Source: Sphingobacteriales bacterium (GTDB taxonomy: Bacteria > Bacteroidota > Bacteroidia > Chitinophagales > JADIYW01). From it: DNA of 46,113 bases. Every line of letters begins with the position of its first letter. Within the stretch, counting starts at the first letter, position 1. Positions 36,412 to 45,903 of the stretch are shown piece by piece. The notes beneath the pieces were generated by a model, which saw nothing but the letters and a program-made list of their open reading frames with translations, was not told where the DNA came from and did not search any database. The position numbers and the translations under genes are program-made. Where the stretch lies: the NCBI GenBank assembly GCA_947460245.1, contig CANHGL010000014.1, positions 1 to 46,113 of the forward strand. The letters are read 5' to 3'.

Positions 36412-37500
36412 GAGTTCTTCTAGTTCAGCTGATATGCTTTCCTGACTCCCCTCAAATATTGGGAATCCTTCTATTCGCTCCAGTTGCTGCAATGCTTTTT
36501 GTATATCTAAATCTTCTTGTCTGCAGGTTAATGCATAACCCTTTTCAGAAAGGCTGCTGGCTAAGTATTCTTGTTCTGTTTGGCCGGCGGTAGGAATTAG
36601 AAGTGCTTTCTTTCCTAATACGGCAAGATCCATGATACTGCTATATCCTGATCGGCAGATTATTGTAGAAGCCTTCGTGAGTGCAGCATATAAATCGTTA
36701 GTGTTAAGGTAGGAAATGGCAGTAATATTGTTTTCTTCCAGTATATTCTGCTGCTCGGTCTTTCCTTGTATCAATAATATTTTCTCAGAGACATTTTGCA
36801 GTTGTTCTCTTAATGTGTCCTCTAATACTGTACGTTGTGGCTCTGGCCCTGACAGAACTACTGCTATTGAAAAATCCAGAGAATCAATAAAGGACTCTTT
36901 TTTTCTGAAATTTACAAATCTACTCTGTAAGCCAATATACCTATGAGGAATATCGAACGTAATATTGTGGGATAATATTCCAGATAGATTCTCTTTGCTT
37001 GATTCATCCGGAATCCAGAGCATATCAAATTTATTAATTTGCTGCAGGTGTAATTTCAGCAGAAGTGGATTCAAAAATGATACTCTTTTTGGTGCCTGTA
37101 ACGCGACTTGGTGGCACATAAAAACACTCTTGACTCTATCATTACGAACGCCATATCTGTTATCAGAAATTATAAAATCGATATTTTCTTCATTAATGAT
37201 AGATTCCGTTTGCAGCTTTTCTTTTTTTATAGTGCTCAGGATTTTAGGGGCTTGCAGTAAACTTTGTACGGCAGCATTCTTACCGATTGGATAAGAGATA
37301 TTGTATCCCGGAAGTTCATAGTGTTTTAGAGAAGGATACTGTTCTTTTAGGAGATATAAGGATCCGCCATTCCCGGCTATGGTAACATTTGCCCCCTTCT
37401 GCAGCAATAGGTCAATTAGTGGTATGCATCGTGTCGCATGTCCTAAGCCCCAGTCTAGTGGGGCTATTAGTATGCTCTTGTATTTTAACTTTTTAGATAT
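36400..37500 (-). CDS. MurG-like (GT28-type) glycosyltransferase with a non-canonical start
   Basis: The clear ORF has 335 aa from a TTG at 37407, but the same frame continues upstream to 37500 and encodes the conserved nucleotide-sugar transferase opening APLDWGLGHATRCIPLID. Including it gives 366 aa. The segment between that motif and the upstream in-frame stop has no ATG, GTG, TTG or CTG. The best-placed codon is ATA (37498-37500), giving (M)SKKLKYKSILIAPLDWG. The C-terminal domain has the donor-site motif ICRSGYSSIMDLAVLGKKAL and PTAGQTEQEYLA, as in MurG/GT28 enzymes. Acceptor and donor are unknown. Either the gene uses a rare AUA start, the start has been lost, or the sequence has an error. 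The upstream GT2 gene on the same strand ends 51 nt before it. Confidence 0.75.
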   Translation of the reverse strand: MSKKLKYKSILIAPLDWGLGHATRCIPLIDLLLQKGANVTIAGNGGSLYLLKEQYPSLKHYELPGYNISYPIGKNAAVQSLLQAPKILSTIKKEKLQTESIINEENIDFIISDNRYGVRNDRVKSVFMCHQVALQAPKRVSFLNPLLLKLHLQQINKFDMLWIPDESSKENLSGILSHNITFDIPHRYIGLQSRFVNFRKKESFIDSLDFSIAVVLSGPEPQRTVLEDTLREQLQNVSEKILLIQGKTEQQNILEENNITAISYLNTNDLYAALTKASTIICRSGYSSIMDLAVLGKKALLIPTAGQTEQEYLASSLSEKGYALTCRQEDLDIQKALQQLERIEGFPIFEGSQESISAELEELLFE

Positions 37501-37551
37501 GGTTGATAAATTTAGGTTGTAATAAAATTATCTTTTTTGATTGTATACCTT

Positions 37552-38760
37552 TCATTTCAATTTTCTTCCCTTCCAATTATAGGATAAAATATTACCAAAG
37601 GTGCCTACAAAAGGAATGTACCATAGATGTAATAGTTCGCTGTAATAAAAGGTGCTCATTAAATCCATTCGATTGAAGAAGCCTACCGCAGATTTTAGAA
37701 AATGATAATCGATGATACTCTTACAGATTATCTGGAAAATTAACATCAGTAGCGATAAAATAGCAGGTAGAAAAATAAAGAATGCTGCAGTAATATCTGA
37801 TGAAAAAAATAAAGCATGGATTAAAACTCCGAGAAAGAGTACCGCATTCGCCCAGATGCTAATTGTAAATAGATATACCAATCCTAGTATGATGGTTACA
37901 CGTTTATCTTGATAGGAAGCAGATTTAGAAGTCCAGCGAAAACGTTGTTGCAGAAAAGCTCCTAAGGTTTGCATAGGTTGAGTGAAAACGATGGCTGACC
38001 TATTCTTTAAAAAATGCACTCTGCCGGGAAAGTGTTTTGCAATTTTATAGACAAGCAACATGTCATCGCCACTTGCTTTTGTATCGATATCCTTATACCC
38101 ATTCACTTTTAAAAAAGCTTCTTTTTCATAAGCAAGATTTGCGCCATTAGCCATGTTGAATATTTTCATTCTAATCATAGCGGCAGTGATAGCCTGCATG
38201 CCACAGAAATCCAAGGCCTGAAAATACTGAAAGTGTGTTTGCTCTTGGTAATACCCTACGGGAGCTGCAATCAAAGCGCATTGTTCTTTCTCATAAAAAG
38301 AGACGATACTATGTACCCATTGCTTTTGGAGTTTACAATCCGCATCAGTGGTAATAATCAATTTGCCTTTTGCTAATTGTACTGCTGCTTCTATTGCCTT
38401 CTTTTTGTATGCTGTTGTTGGGGTATTGTATGGTAGTATGTCTTTTAGTCGGTATGCTTTTATATAAGGGTGTTGCTGGGAAAATTGCTGGCAAATTTCA
38501 TAAGTATCATCTTCCGAGAAATCATCTATAATAATTACTTCCAGCAAGTCAGTAGGATAGATCTGCTGCGTAATATCCTGTAATAGATGACCTATGTTAG
38601 CCCCTTCATTCCGCGCAGGAACAATAATCGTAACAGTAGTACTAGGGGTATCATTTAAGAGAGATACTTCTGCAATTTCTTCCCATTTATACTTGTAGGT
38701 TCTCATAATGCTGACATAGCAGATAGTGAGCAGTAAGGAGAGGAGCAGTATTGTGAGCAC
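37552..38760 (-). CDS. Family 2 glycosyltransferase, membrane-bound
   Basis: A 402-aa protein. A TM segment at the N-terminus (LTILLLSLLLTICYVSIM) is followed by a GT-A domain: TVTIIVPARNEGANIGHLLQ, VIIIDDFSEDD, and the metal-binding TTDADCK. The acceptor motif QQRFRWTSK near residue 270 fits the Q-x-x-RW-type signature. Three or so C-terminal helices (for example LIFQIICKSIIDYHFLKSAV) anchor it. It acts at the inner membrane in polysaccharide or glycolipid assembly; the product is unknown. It probably cotranscribes with the MurG-like gene 51 nt downstream. Confidence 0.9.
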   Translation of the reverse strand: MLTILLLSLLLTICYVSIMRTYKYKWEEIAEVSLLNDTPSTTVTIIVPARNEGANIGHLLQDITQQIYPTDLLEVIIIDDFSEDDTYEICQQFSQQHPYIKAYRLKDILPYNTPTTAYKKKAIEAAVQLAKGKLIITTDADCKLQKQWVHSIVSFYEKEQCALIAAPVGYYQEQTHFQYFQALDFCGMQAITAAMIRMKIFNMANGANLAYEKEAFLKVNGYKDIDTKASGDDMLLVYKIAKHFPGRVHFLKNRSAIVFTQPMQTLGAFLQQRFRWTSKSASYQDKRVTIILGLVYLFTISIWANAVLFLGVLIHALFFSSDITAAFFIFLPAILSLLMLIFQIICKSIIDYHFLKSAVGFFNRMDLMSTFYYSELLHLWYIPFVGTFGNILSYNWKGRKLK

Positions 38761-38774
38761 AGTCTGTATTTTTT

Positions 38775-38786
38775 GCGTTTAAACGC
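38775..38786. promoter_or_regulatory. 12-bp perfect palindrome upstream of the GT2 gene
   Basis: GCGTTTAAACGC is a perfect palindrome, 14 bp upstream of the GT2 ATG (38760) in the 179-bp gap to the ORF6N remnant. It could be an operator for a dimeric regulator. Nothing else in the gap supports that. Confidence 0.25.
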
Positions 38787-38939
38787 TATTATTGTTTAGC
38801 TATATAATCAGTAAAGGGTATTGTATTCAGAGCATTAACCTCTTTGGATATTTTTAACCCGCAGTCTGATGCAATTTAAAAATTTAGTTGCACTTAATGG
38901 AATTTAACCTCCTTCTGTATCTCAATAGGGAAATATATT

Positions 38940-39460
38940 ATGCTTATGGAGTCAATAATAATTCAGGATCATATTTTTGAAGTTAGTGGTAAAAAGGTAA
39001 TGCTCGACTTTGATTTAGCCAGTCTATATCGGATGGAGACTAAACGTTTAAAACAGGCGCTTAAGCGTAATGCCATCCGCTTTCCTGAAGATTTCATGTC
39101 CCAATTAAATGAAAATGAGTGGATTGCAATTTTAAGGACGCATTTTTCGACCTTTAAACAGCTACTGGTAGACAGACCAAGTATCTTCCGCATGCTTTTA
39201 CCGAGCATGTAGTAGTCATTTTGGCGAGTGTGCTGAACAGTCCTCAGGCAATTCAGCTAAATATTGCCATCATTCGGGCTTTCATTGCGTTACGAATGTT
39301 TGAACTTAACTATAAGGACTTAGAAGAAAAGTTAGAGCAGCTGGAGTATCAGGATCAGCAATAGTTTTCATATGTCTGTGAAGCACTGCAGTATTTGATG
39401 GAAGAAAAAGAAAATGCTGTAAAGCAACAAGAACGAAAATGAATAGGATTTAGAGTGTAG
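38940..39460 (+). pseudogene. Decayed ORF6N-domain gene
   Basis: The first part (38940 to ~39150) encodes a recognisable ORF6N N-terminus: IIIQDHIFEVSGKKVMLDFD, DLASLYRMETKRLKQALKRN and RFPEDFMSQLNENEW. The frame then breaks, and the family continuation appears in another frame (from ~39158): GRQTKYLPHAFTEH, SVLNSPQAIQLNIAIIRAF. That second part meets a TAG at 39361-39363 in front of SYVCEALQYLMEEKE, and a TGA at 39440-39442 inside what looks like an original RKRIGF end. The three lesions show a dead gene. ORF6N proteins are phage/mobile-element-linked and of unclear function. The last stop overlaps the 3' end of dusB. Confidence 0.8.
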
Positions 39461-40445
39461 TTTCTATTCCTGAATAGGTATTTAGCACCTCATCGAGTAT
39501 GGCATAAATCTCCTCTATTTGGTTGGTTGTAACCAGTTGATTTCGGAATGGCTTTATATTGGGTAGCCCTCTCAAATAATTAGAATAATGTTGTCGCATT
39601 TCCAGAACACCCAAGGCATTTCCTTTCCATTCAATCGACTTATTGAGGTGTATTTTAATAACCTCTATTTTTTCTTCTATAGGTGGATCCGGGATGTGCT
39701 CTCCTCTAAATAAGTAAGCTTTTACTTGATTGAAAATCCATGGAGCACCAATGGCTGCTCTACCTATCATAATTCCATCTACTCCATATTTATTTTTGTA
39801 TTCCAATGCTTTCTCAGGAGAGGTGATATCACCATTTCCAAAGATTGGAATTTTTATTCTGGGATTCTCTTTCACTTTTGCAATCATCTCCCAGCGTGCT
39901 TCCCCTTTATACATTTGCTTGCGCGTACGGCCATGTATGCTTAATGCCTGTATGCCAATATCTTGCAATCGTTCTGCAACCTCCACAATATTAATAGTGT
40001 TATCATCCCATCCCAAACGGGTTTTCACAGTAACCGGAAGTGATGTTGCTTTTACTACCTGTTCTGTCAGGCGGACCATTTTTGGAATATCCTGTAATAT
40101 CCCAGCACCTGCCATTTTGCAAACTACCTTATTTACCGGACAGCCATAATTAATATCAATTAGATTTGGATTTGCTGCTTCTACAATGCGGGTACTTTCC
40201 ACCATGGCATCTTCTTCTCCACCAAAAATCTGAATACCTATTGGTCGTTCGTAGTCGTAGATGTCGAGCTTCTGAATGCTTTTATGTGCATTTCGGATCA
40301 GCCCTTCTGAAGAGATAAACTCGGTATACATTAGGTCAGCGCCATATTGCTTACATACCGCACGGAAGGGAGGGTCGCTCACATCTTCCATGGGGGCAAG
40401 CAAGAGTGGGAACTCGCCTAATTCTATGTTTCCAATTTTTATCAT
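39450..40445 (-). CDS. dusB: tRNA-dihydrouridine synthase (DusB-like)
   Basis: A 331-aa FMN enzyme reducing uridines in the tRNA D-loop with NADPH. The TIM-barrel start LLLAPMEDVSDPPFRAVCKQ, the catalytic cysteine C102 in INYGCPVNKVV, VKTRLGWDDN, SIHGRTRKQMYKGEA, PIFGNGDITSPEKAL and GIMIGRAAIGAPW are the Dus family blocks; the NYGCPVNKV context fits DusB. Full length. The ATG at 40445 is divergent from the CPBP gene with 48 nt between the starts. It is convergent with the ORF6N remnant. Confidence 0.93.
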   Translation of the reverse strand: MIKIGNIELGEFPLLLAPMEDVSDPPFRAVCKQYGADLMYTEFISSEGLIRNAHKSIQKLDIYDYERPIGIQIFGGEEDAMVESTRIVEAANPNLIDINYGCPVNKVVCKMAGAGILQDIPKMVRLTEQVVKATSLPVTVKTRLGWDDNTINIVEVAERLQDIGIQALSIHGRTRKQMYKGEARWEMIAKVKENPRIKIPIFGNGDITSPEKALEYKNKYGVDGIMIGRAAIGAPWIFNQVKAYLFRGEHIPDPPIEEKIEVIKIHLNKSIEWKGNALGVLEMRQHYSNYLRGLPNIKPFRNQLVTTNQIEEIYAILDEVLNTYSGIETTL

Positions 40446-40493
40446 GATGCTTGCAGCTAAAGGTATTTGCTATCTTTGAGTAAAGATACGACA

Positions 40494-41441
40494 ATGGAAG
40501 AAAGTAAAATAGATACTGAGGCATATAATCCTCGCGATTTAGCAATCGGAATTAACAGATATAACTTTAGCACCCAACTCCTCATCTGGTCTGGCATTTT
40601 CTTTACATGTTTCATTATAGCACAACTCCTCAGTGGAGTTATTATACTGATGTATTACAAATCCGCAGATATTTCTTCAATAGCAGCTCATCCTCAGGAT
40701 ATGAACTGCCTGAGAGTAGCACAGATGCTCGCATCTTTTTTTGGATTCTTGTTGCCTGCAATTATATTTAGTAGAATGAAAGATGGCAGGAGCTTTAGAT
40801 ATGCTAAGGCAGACAACTTATTTCACCCTGTACTATTTGTAGTGATTCCGCTTTTAGTATTAACGATTTACCCTTTAATTAATGTTTCATTCTTTATTAA
40901 TAAGTGGATGCCATGGAATAATTGGATGCAGGGTTCGCAGGGGGAATACAAAGCTATTGTGGATGCACTGCTGGCAGATAAATCTTTCGGAGTATTTATG
41001 CTCAATTTTCTTACCATTGCAGCAGTACCTGCTATCTGTGAAGAGTGGATTTTTAGAGGAACATTACAAAGATTATTTACCGAGAAATTAAATATTCATC
41101 TTGCTGTTTTTATCGCTTCCTTATTCTTCAGCTTTATCCATTTCGAATTTTCAGGATTCTTGCCTAGATTAATATTGGGACTGCTATTGGGCTATGTATA
41201 TTATTATACACAAAGCTTGTGGGCAAGTATTTATGTGCACTTGGTTAATAATGGTGCCCAGGTTATTATCATGTATTTAAACGCTGTAGGTATTTATAAG
41301 ACAGATATAGATAATCCGGAAATGCCCGATGTTTGGGAGTTCATTGCTTATAGCATCGGATTTGTTCTATTGTCGTATGCTTTTTTCTATTTTGTACGCA
41401 GAAGAAAAATGCTAACTTCGTCAGATACGGTAGATAAATAA
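40494..41441 (+). CDS. CPBP family intramembrane glutamic endopeptidase
   Basis: About 315 aa with eight or so hydrophobic helices. The CPBP/Abi motifs are present: E183 and E184 in ICEEWIFRG (motif EExxxR), H216 in FIHFEF, and the pair H249 and N253 in YVHLVNN. The family includes CAAX prenyl protease and bacteriocin-processing or immunity proteins; the substrate here is unknown. I use the ATG at 40494 (MEESKIDTEAYNP); an in-frame TTG at 40467 would add nine residues without a known counterpart. It is followed after 41 nt by cdsA, so the two likely share a transcript. Confidence 0.9.
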   Translation: MEESKIDTEAYNPRDLAIGINRYNFSTQLLIWSGIFFTCFIIAQLLSGVIILMYYKSADISSIAAHPQDMNCLRVAQMLASFFGFLLPAIIFSRMKDGRSFRYAKADNLFHPVLFVVIPLLVLTIYPLINVSFFINKWMPWNNWMQGSQGEYKAIVDALLADKSFGVFMLNFLTIAAVPAICEEWIFRGTLQRLFTEKLNIHLAVFIASLFFSFIHFEFSGFLPRLILGLLLGYVYYYTQSLWASIYVHLVNNGAQVIIMYLNAVGIYKTDIDNPEMPDVWEFIAYSIGFVLLSYAFFYFVRRRKMLTSSDTVDK

Positions 41442-41482
41442 TTTTCCGTTGGCTGATGCCAAATTAAAAATAACTGATCTGT

Positions 41483-42325
41483 ATGAATGAACTTACCACA
41501 AGAATAATTACCGGATTCTTCTTTTTAATAGTTATGGTAGGAGGTGTGGTGTTCAACGAATATTCTTTCCTCATTTTATTTTCCCTCCTGGTAGTACTCT
41601 GTATCAATGAATATTATGCCATCATCTATAATCTATTAAGTTCTGGAGAAAATTGGAAGCTTTTATATAAGATTATCAATACCATATTTAGTGTTACTAT
41701 CTTTGGTATCATCTATTTGGTTGCCAGTAAGAAGATTCCATTAATCTCTTTATCTATGGTGTCTATTTTCCCGCTCACTTGGCTGATTATCGAAATGTAT
41801 ACGAAGAGTGATCGCCCGTTTTATAATGTATGCTTTAATTCTATGGCGATATTTTATTTAGCAGTGCCTTTGTCTTGTGCTTCGTTACTCGCTTTCCATG
41901 CAGGAGAATATAGCTGGCACTATTTGCTACCCATTATGATTTTTGCCTGGAGTAATGATTCGTTTGCCTATCTATCAGGTCGCCTTCTAGGTAAACACAA
42001 GTTATTTGAACGTATCTCTCCTAAAAAAACGTGGGAAGGTTTCTTTGGAGGAGTAGCTGGAGCTATCTTATTTGCCTATCTTATTTGGTTATTCTTCCCA
42101 AGCTGGACTGGACATGAAGTAGCATTGTCAACCTATATTGTTTTGGCTGTTATTACTGCAGTTACCAGTACCTATGGAGATCTTGTAGAGAGTATGATTA
42201 AACGTAATCTGAAAATCAAAGATACTGGAACTGCATTGCCGGGCCATGGTGGTTTTCTAGACAGATTTGATGGATTGATATTTTCCTTGCCGGCTTGTAC
42301 GTTGTACCTGACTTTTACGCAATAA
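41483..42325 (+). CDS. cdsA: Phosphatidate cytidylyltransferase
   Basis: A 280-aa inner-membrane enzyme with about eight helices that makes CDP-diacylglycerol from phosphatidate and CTP for phospholipid synthesis. The C-terminal signature is complete: STYGDLVESMIKRNLKIKD followed by GHGGFLDRFDG. The SNDSFAYLSGRLLGKHKLF and SPKKTWEGFFGG blocks also match. Full length. It is the second gene after the CPBP protease and is followed by a bidirectional terminator shared with the convergent sigma-factor gene. Confidence 0.95.
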   Translation: MNELTTRIITGFFFLIVMVGGVVFNEYSFLILFSLLVVLCINEYYAIIYNLLSSGENWKLLYKIINTIFSVTIFGIIYLVASKKIPLISLSMVSIFPLTWLIIEMYTKSDRPFYNVCFNSMAIFYLAVPLSCASLLAFHAGEYSWHYLLPIMIFAWSNDSFAYLSGRLLGKHKLFERISPKKTWEGFFGGVAGAILFAYLIWLFFPSWTGHEVALSTYIVLAVITAVTSTYGDLVESMIKRNLKIKDTGTALPGHGGFLDRFDGLIFSLPACTLYLTFTQ

Positions 42326-42326
42326 A

Positions 42327-42351
42327 AAAACCAACCGGTATGGTTGGTTTT
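42327..42351. terminator. Bidirectional terminator between cdsA and the ECF sigma gene
   Basis: AAAACCAACC (42327-42336) and GGTTGGTTTT (42342-42351) form a perfect 10-bp stem with the loop GGTAT. An A tract to the left and T residues to the right make it work on both strands, closing cdsA and, on the minus strand, the sigma-factor transcript. Confidence 0.8.
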
Positions 42352-42370
42352 AGTCTTTATACTGGTTTTA

Positions 42371-42949
42371 TTACACGGCTAAGGCTTTTTCGCCAATCAT
42401 CTTCCTAAGATTCAGTAATGCATAGCGCATTCTTCCCAGTGCAGTATTAATATTAGTACCCGTCATCTCTGCAATTTCCTTAAAGCTCATCTCTGCATAA
42501 TGCCGAAGAATCAATACTTCCCTCTGATCAGCAGGTAGCAATTCAATCATTTCCTTTATTTCCTTCACCGTTTGCTCACGAATTATATTGTCCTCTTTTG
42601 TTTCTTCAGCAAATCGTAGCGTATTAAAAATATCTTTGCCTTCACTGTCAACAATTACTGGCATTCTCTTGTTTCTACGGAAGTGGTCCATACAGAGATT
42701 ATTGGCGATCATCATAACCCAGGGGAGAAACTTTCCTTCCTCGTTATATTTTCCGCCCTTAAGGCTGTCGATTACTTTTAAGAAAGTATCCTGAAAGATA
42801 TCTTCAGCTAATGCACGTTCACGAACCCGCATTAGTATAAAGGAGAAGATTTTTTTCTGATGTTTTTTCAGCAGAGAGGCGAGCGCATTTTCATCCCCAG
42901 TTATATATCTTTGGATGAGCTCATTGTCGTTTTGAATAACAGGATACAT
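42371..42949 (-). CDS. ECF-type RNA polymerase sigma factor
   Basis: A 192-aa sigma-70 family protein with region 2 (LASLLKKHQKKIFSFILMRV, DIFQDTFLKVIDSLKG, FLPWVMMIANNLCMDHFRRN) and region 4 (ELLPADQREVLILRHYAEMS, FKEIAEMTGTNINTALGRMR). This is the ECF architecture without regions 1 and 3. It recognises its own promoter class in response to an unknown signal. No anti-sigma gene follows, as the downstream neighbour is the convergent cdsA. Upstream, 161 bp separate it from the divergent uvrA. Confidence 0.92.
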   Translation of the reverse strand: MYPVIQNDNELIQRYITGDENALASLLKKHQKKIFSFILMRVRERALAEDIFQDTFLKVIDSLKGGKYNEEGKFLPWVMMIANNLCMDHFRRNKRMPVIVDSEGKDIFNTLRFAEETKEDNIIREQTVKEIKEMIELLPADQREVLILRHYAEMSFKEIAEMTGTNINTALGRMRYALLNLRKMIGEKALAV

Positions 42950-43110
42950 GCTACTAGTTTTTTTGTGTTAAACAATAATAATTAGTCGTCATGTAGATAT
43001 TATTCAATAAGCCTTATGTTTTGGTGAGCGATTATTTATACTAAGATTATTAAAAAAATACATACTTGCTCTATCGTTAACAGAATTTAACGAATAAAAA
43101 GTTCTATAAA

Positions 43111-45897
43111 ATGCCAAAAGAAGGGAATCTCATAAAAAGTGGAAACGCTAAAATATCTATAGTAGGTGCACGAACGCATAATCTTAAAAACATTAATGTA
43201 GATATTCCAAGAAACAAACTAGTAGTTGTTACAGGGGTTTCGGGATCCGGAAAATCGTCTCTTACTATTGATACTTTATATGCAGAAGGACAGCGTAGGT
43301 ATGTAGAGTCTCTGTCTTCCTATGCCCGTCAATTTTTGAATAGAATGGATAAGCCTGATGTTGACTATATAAAAGGCCTTTCTCCGGCGATTGCTATCGA
43401 ACAAAAAACAACTACAGGTACTACGCGCTCCACGGTAGGTACCTTGACTGAAATATATGATTATCTGAGATTACTCTATGCTAAAATAGGTAAGACCTAC
43501 TCTCCCATATCCAATAAGCTTGTACATCGCCATCAGGTATCCGATGTCATAGACTATATAAAAACCTTAAACGAATCAGAGAAGATTCAGATTTTATCAC
43601 CCATAAAGGAAATCTCTGAAGCTACATTGGAGACCTGGATGCAGCAAGGTATGCAGCGCCTACTAGTAGCTGATGATGTCTTAAGGATAGAGGAGATAGC
43701 AGACAAGAGTATAGCCGCACTCAATAAGAAACTGGAAAAGTATATATTGATTGATCGTGCTACGGCAGAGCGGACAGAGGATAACCTATATAGGCTTTCC
43801 GACTCAATAGGGCTAGCTCTTTCGGAGAGCGATGGATATTGTGCAATAGATATTCCCGGACATTCCAGGCAGTTGTTTAGTAATCGTTTTGAACTCGACG
43901 GTATACAGTTTGAAATTCCATCTCCACAGTTATTTAATTTTAATTCTCCTTACGGTGCCTGTCAACAGTGCCAGGGGTTTGGTACTATATTAGGGATAGA
44001 CCCGGATTTAGTTATTCCGAATAAAAATCTATCCGTTTATGAAGAAGCAGTAGTGGCCTGGAAAGGTGATAAGATGAGCTGGTGGAAGAAGCAATTAATA
44101 AAAGGTGCGACCTCTTGTAATTTTCCAATTCATAAACCTATCATAGATCTTACTAAGGAGCAATATAAAATACTATGGGAAGGCAATGCCTATTTTTTGG
44201 GAATAAAGGCATTCTTTAAGGATGTGGAATCACAAACGTATAAAGTACAATATAGAGTGATGCTGTCAAAATACAGAGGCCGTTCTGAATGTGATGAGTG
44301 TCATGGAACCCGTTTGAGATTAGATGCTCAATACGTAAAAGTTGCAGATAAGTCTATAGGTGAACTCTTACAGATGACCATAAAAGAGCTGTATGCTCAT
44401 TTTCAGCAATATCAACCTGATAAACATGATGCAGAAATTGCTTCAAGGATTTTGATAGAGATTAATAATCGTTTACAGTTTATGATGGATGTTGGATTAG
44501 AATATCTTACACTAAGCCGTTTTTCCAATACACTATCCGGAGGTGAATCGCAGCGCATAAACCTTACAAGAACTTTGGGCAGTAATTTAACGGATGCACT
44601 TTATATCCTAGATGAACCTAGCGTAGGCTTGCATCCACACGATACCGGAAGACTAATTAAGGTGTTGAAGTATCTCCGTGATTTAGGTAATACAGTGATA
44701 GTCGTGGAACATGAAGAAGAAGCTATTCGATCTGCAGATTATTTAATTGATGTTGGTCCGTTTGCAGGAACATTGGGAGGTGAGATTGTATTTGCTGGTA
44801 ATGCTGCTGATATCATAAAGGATAAAAATAGTTTAACTACTCAATACCTTACAGGTGCATTAGAAATAGCTGTACCAAAAATCCGCAGGAAGCCAAATAA
44901 CTTTATTGCCATCAAAGGTGCCAAGCACCATAATCTCAAAGATATTGATGTTAATATTCCATTGCAGGCACTTACTGTTATTACCGGTGTTTCCGGATCA
45001 GGTAAAACAACATTAGTAAAACAGATTTTATATCCGTACCTAAAAAATGAATTAGAGGGCAGTGGTGTTAAACCAGGATTATTCAAATCCATCAGCGGCT
45101 ACAAGAATAAGATTAAAAAGATTGAATTTGTAGACCAAAATCCAATAGGAAGAAGTTCCCGAAGTAATCCGGTGACTTATATAAAAGCCTATGATTCCAT
45201 TCGTGATTTATTTTCCATGCAGCCACTATCTAAAATTAGGGGTTATCAGGCTAAGCACTTTTCGTTTAATGTGGAGGGTGGAAGATGTGATGCTTGTCAG
45301 GGAGAAGGAGAACAAGTAGTGGAGATGCAATTTTTGGCAGATGTACATTTAGTTTGTGAGGTGTGTAATGGAAAGCGATTCAAGCAGGAAGTATTGGAGG
45401 TTGCGTATAATCAAAAGAATATTTCAGAAGTACTTGATATGACTGTGGATGATGCCATCGTATTTTTTGCAGATAAGAAAGAGGTAGTTAATAGGCTCAG
45501 GCCACTACAGGATGTTGGCTTGGGTTATGTGCATTTGGGTCAGAGTAGTTCAACCCTCAGTGGTGGTGAAGCACAACGTGTAAAATTAGCTTCATTCCTC
45601 TCTAAAGGAACTGCTAAGGATCCGGTTTTATTTATATTTGATGAGCCGACTACCGGCTTACATTTCCATGATATCCATAAACTGCTTAAGGCATTCAATG
45701 CATTGATAGAGATTGGTCATAGCATATTGGTCATAGAACACAATATGGATGTTATTAAATGTGCAGACTGGATTGTGGATCTTGGCCCAAAGGGCGGAGA
45801 AGAAGGTGGTCAGTTAGTTTTTGAAGGTACTCCGGAATTACTTATCAAGAATAAAGCATCTCTTACGGCAAAGTATCTTAAAGACAAGGTGAAGTAA
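43111..45897 (+). CDS. uvrA: Excinuclease ABC subunit A
   Basis: A 928-aa DNA-damage recognition ATPase of nucleotide excision repair. Two ABC modules are visible: the first Walker A GVSGSGKSSL (~42-51) with signature LSGGESQR, the second Walker A GVSGSGKTTL with signature LSGGEAQR. Walker B-type motifs LYILDEPSVGLHP and FIFDEPTTGLHFHD, and Cys pairs CQQCQGFG, CDECHGT, CDACQGEGEQ and CEVCNGKRF for zinc fingers, fit the family. It works with UvrB and UvrC, which are not in the window. Length is at the short end for UvrA. The ATG at 43111 is the natural start. A palindromic repeat cluster follows. Confidence 0.96.
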   Translation: MPKEGNLIKSGNAKISIVGARTHNLKNINVDIPRNKLVVVTGVSGSGKSSLTIDTLYAEGQRRYVESLSSYARQFLNRMDKPDVDYIKGLSPAIAIEQKTTTGTTRSTVGTLTEIYDYLRLLYAKIGKTYSPISNKLVHRHQVSDVIDYIKTLNESEKIQILSPIKEISEATLETWMQQGMQRLLVADDVLRIEEIADKSIAALNKKLEKYILIDRATAERTEDNLYRLSDSIGLALSESDGYCAIDIPGHSRQLFSNRFELDGIQFEIPSPQLFNFNSPYGACQQCQGFGTILGIDPDLVIPNKNLSVYEEAVVAWKGDKMSWWKKQLIKGATSCNFPIHKPIIDLTKEQYKILWEGNAYFLGIKAFFKDVESQTYKVQYRVMLSKYRGRSECDECHGTRLRLDAQYVKVADKSIGELLQMTIKELYAHFQQYQPDKHDAEIASRILIEINNRLQFMMDVGLEYLTLSRFSNTLSGGESQRINLTRTLGSNLTDALYILDEPSVGLHPHDTGRLIKVLKYLRDLGNTVIVVEHEEEAIRSADYLIDVGPFAGTLGGEIVFAGNAADIIKDKNSLTTQYLTGALEIAVPKIRRKPNNFIAIKGAKHHNLKDIDVNIPLQALTVITGVSGSGKTTLVKQILYPYLKNELEGSGVKPGLFKSISGYKNKIKKIEFVDQNPIGRSSRSNPVTYIKAYDSIRDLFSMQPLSKIRGYQAKHFSFNVEGGRCDACQGEGEQVVEMQFLADVHLVCEVCNGKRFKQEVLEVAYNQKNISEVLDMTVDDAIVFFADKKEVVNRLRPLQDVGLGYVHLGQSSSTLSGGEAQRVKLASFLSKGTAKDPVLFIFDEPTTGLHFHDIHKLLKAFNALIEIGHSILVIEHNMDVIKCADWIVDLGPKGGEEGGQLVFEGTPELLIKNKASLTAKYLKDKVK

Positions 45898-45903
45898 ATT
45901 ATA

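Noticed and set aside
39726-40149. Plus-strand ORFs of 72 and 139 aa opposite dusB
   Set aside because: They are shadows of dusB and carry no recognisable domain; the dusB motifs are all intact.
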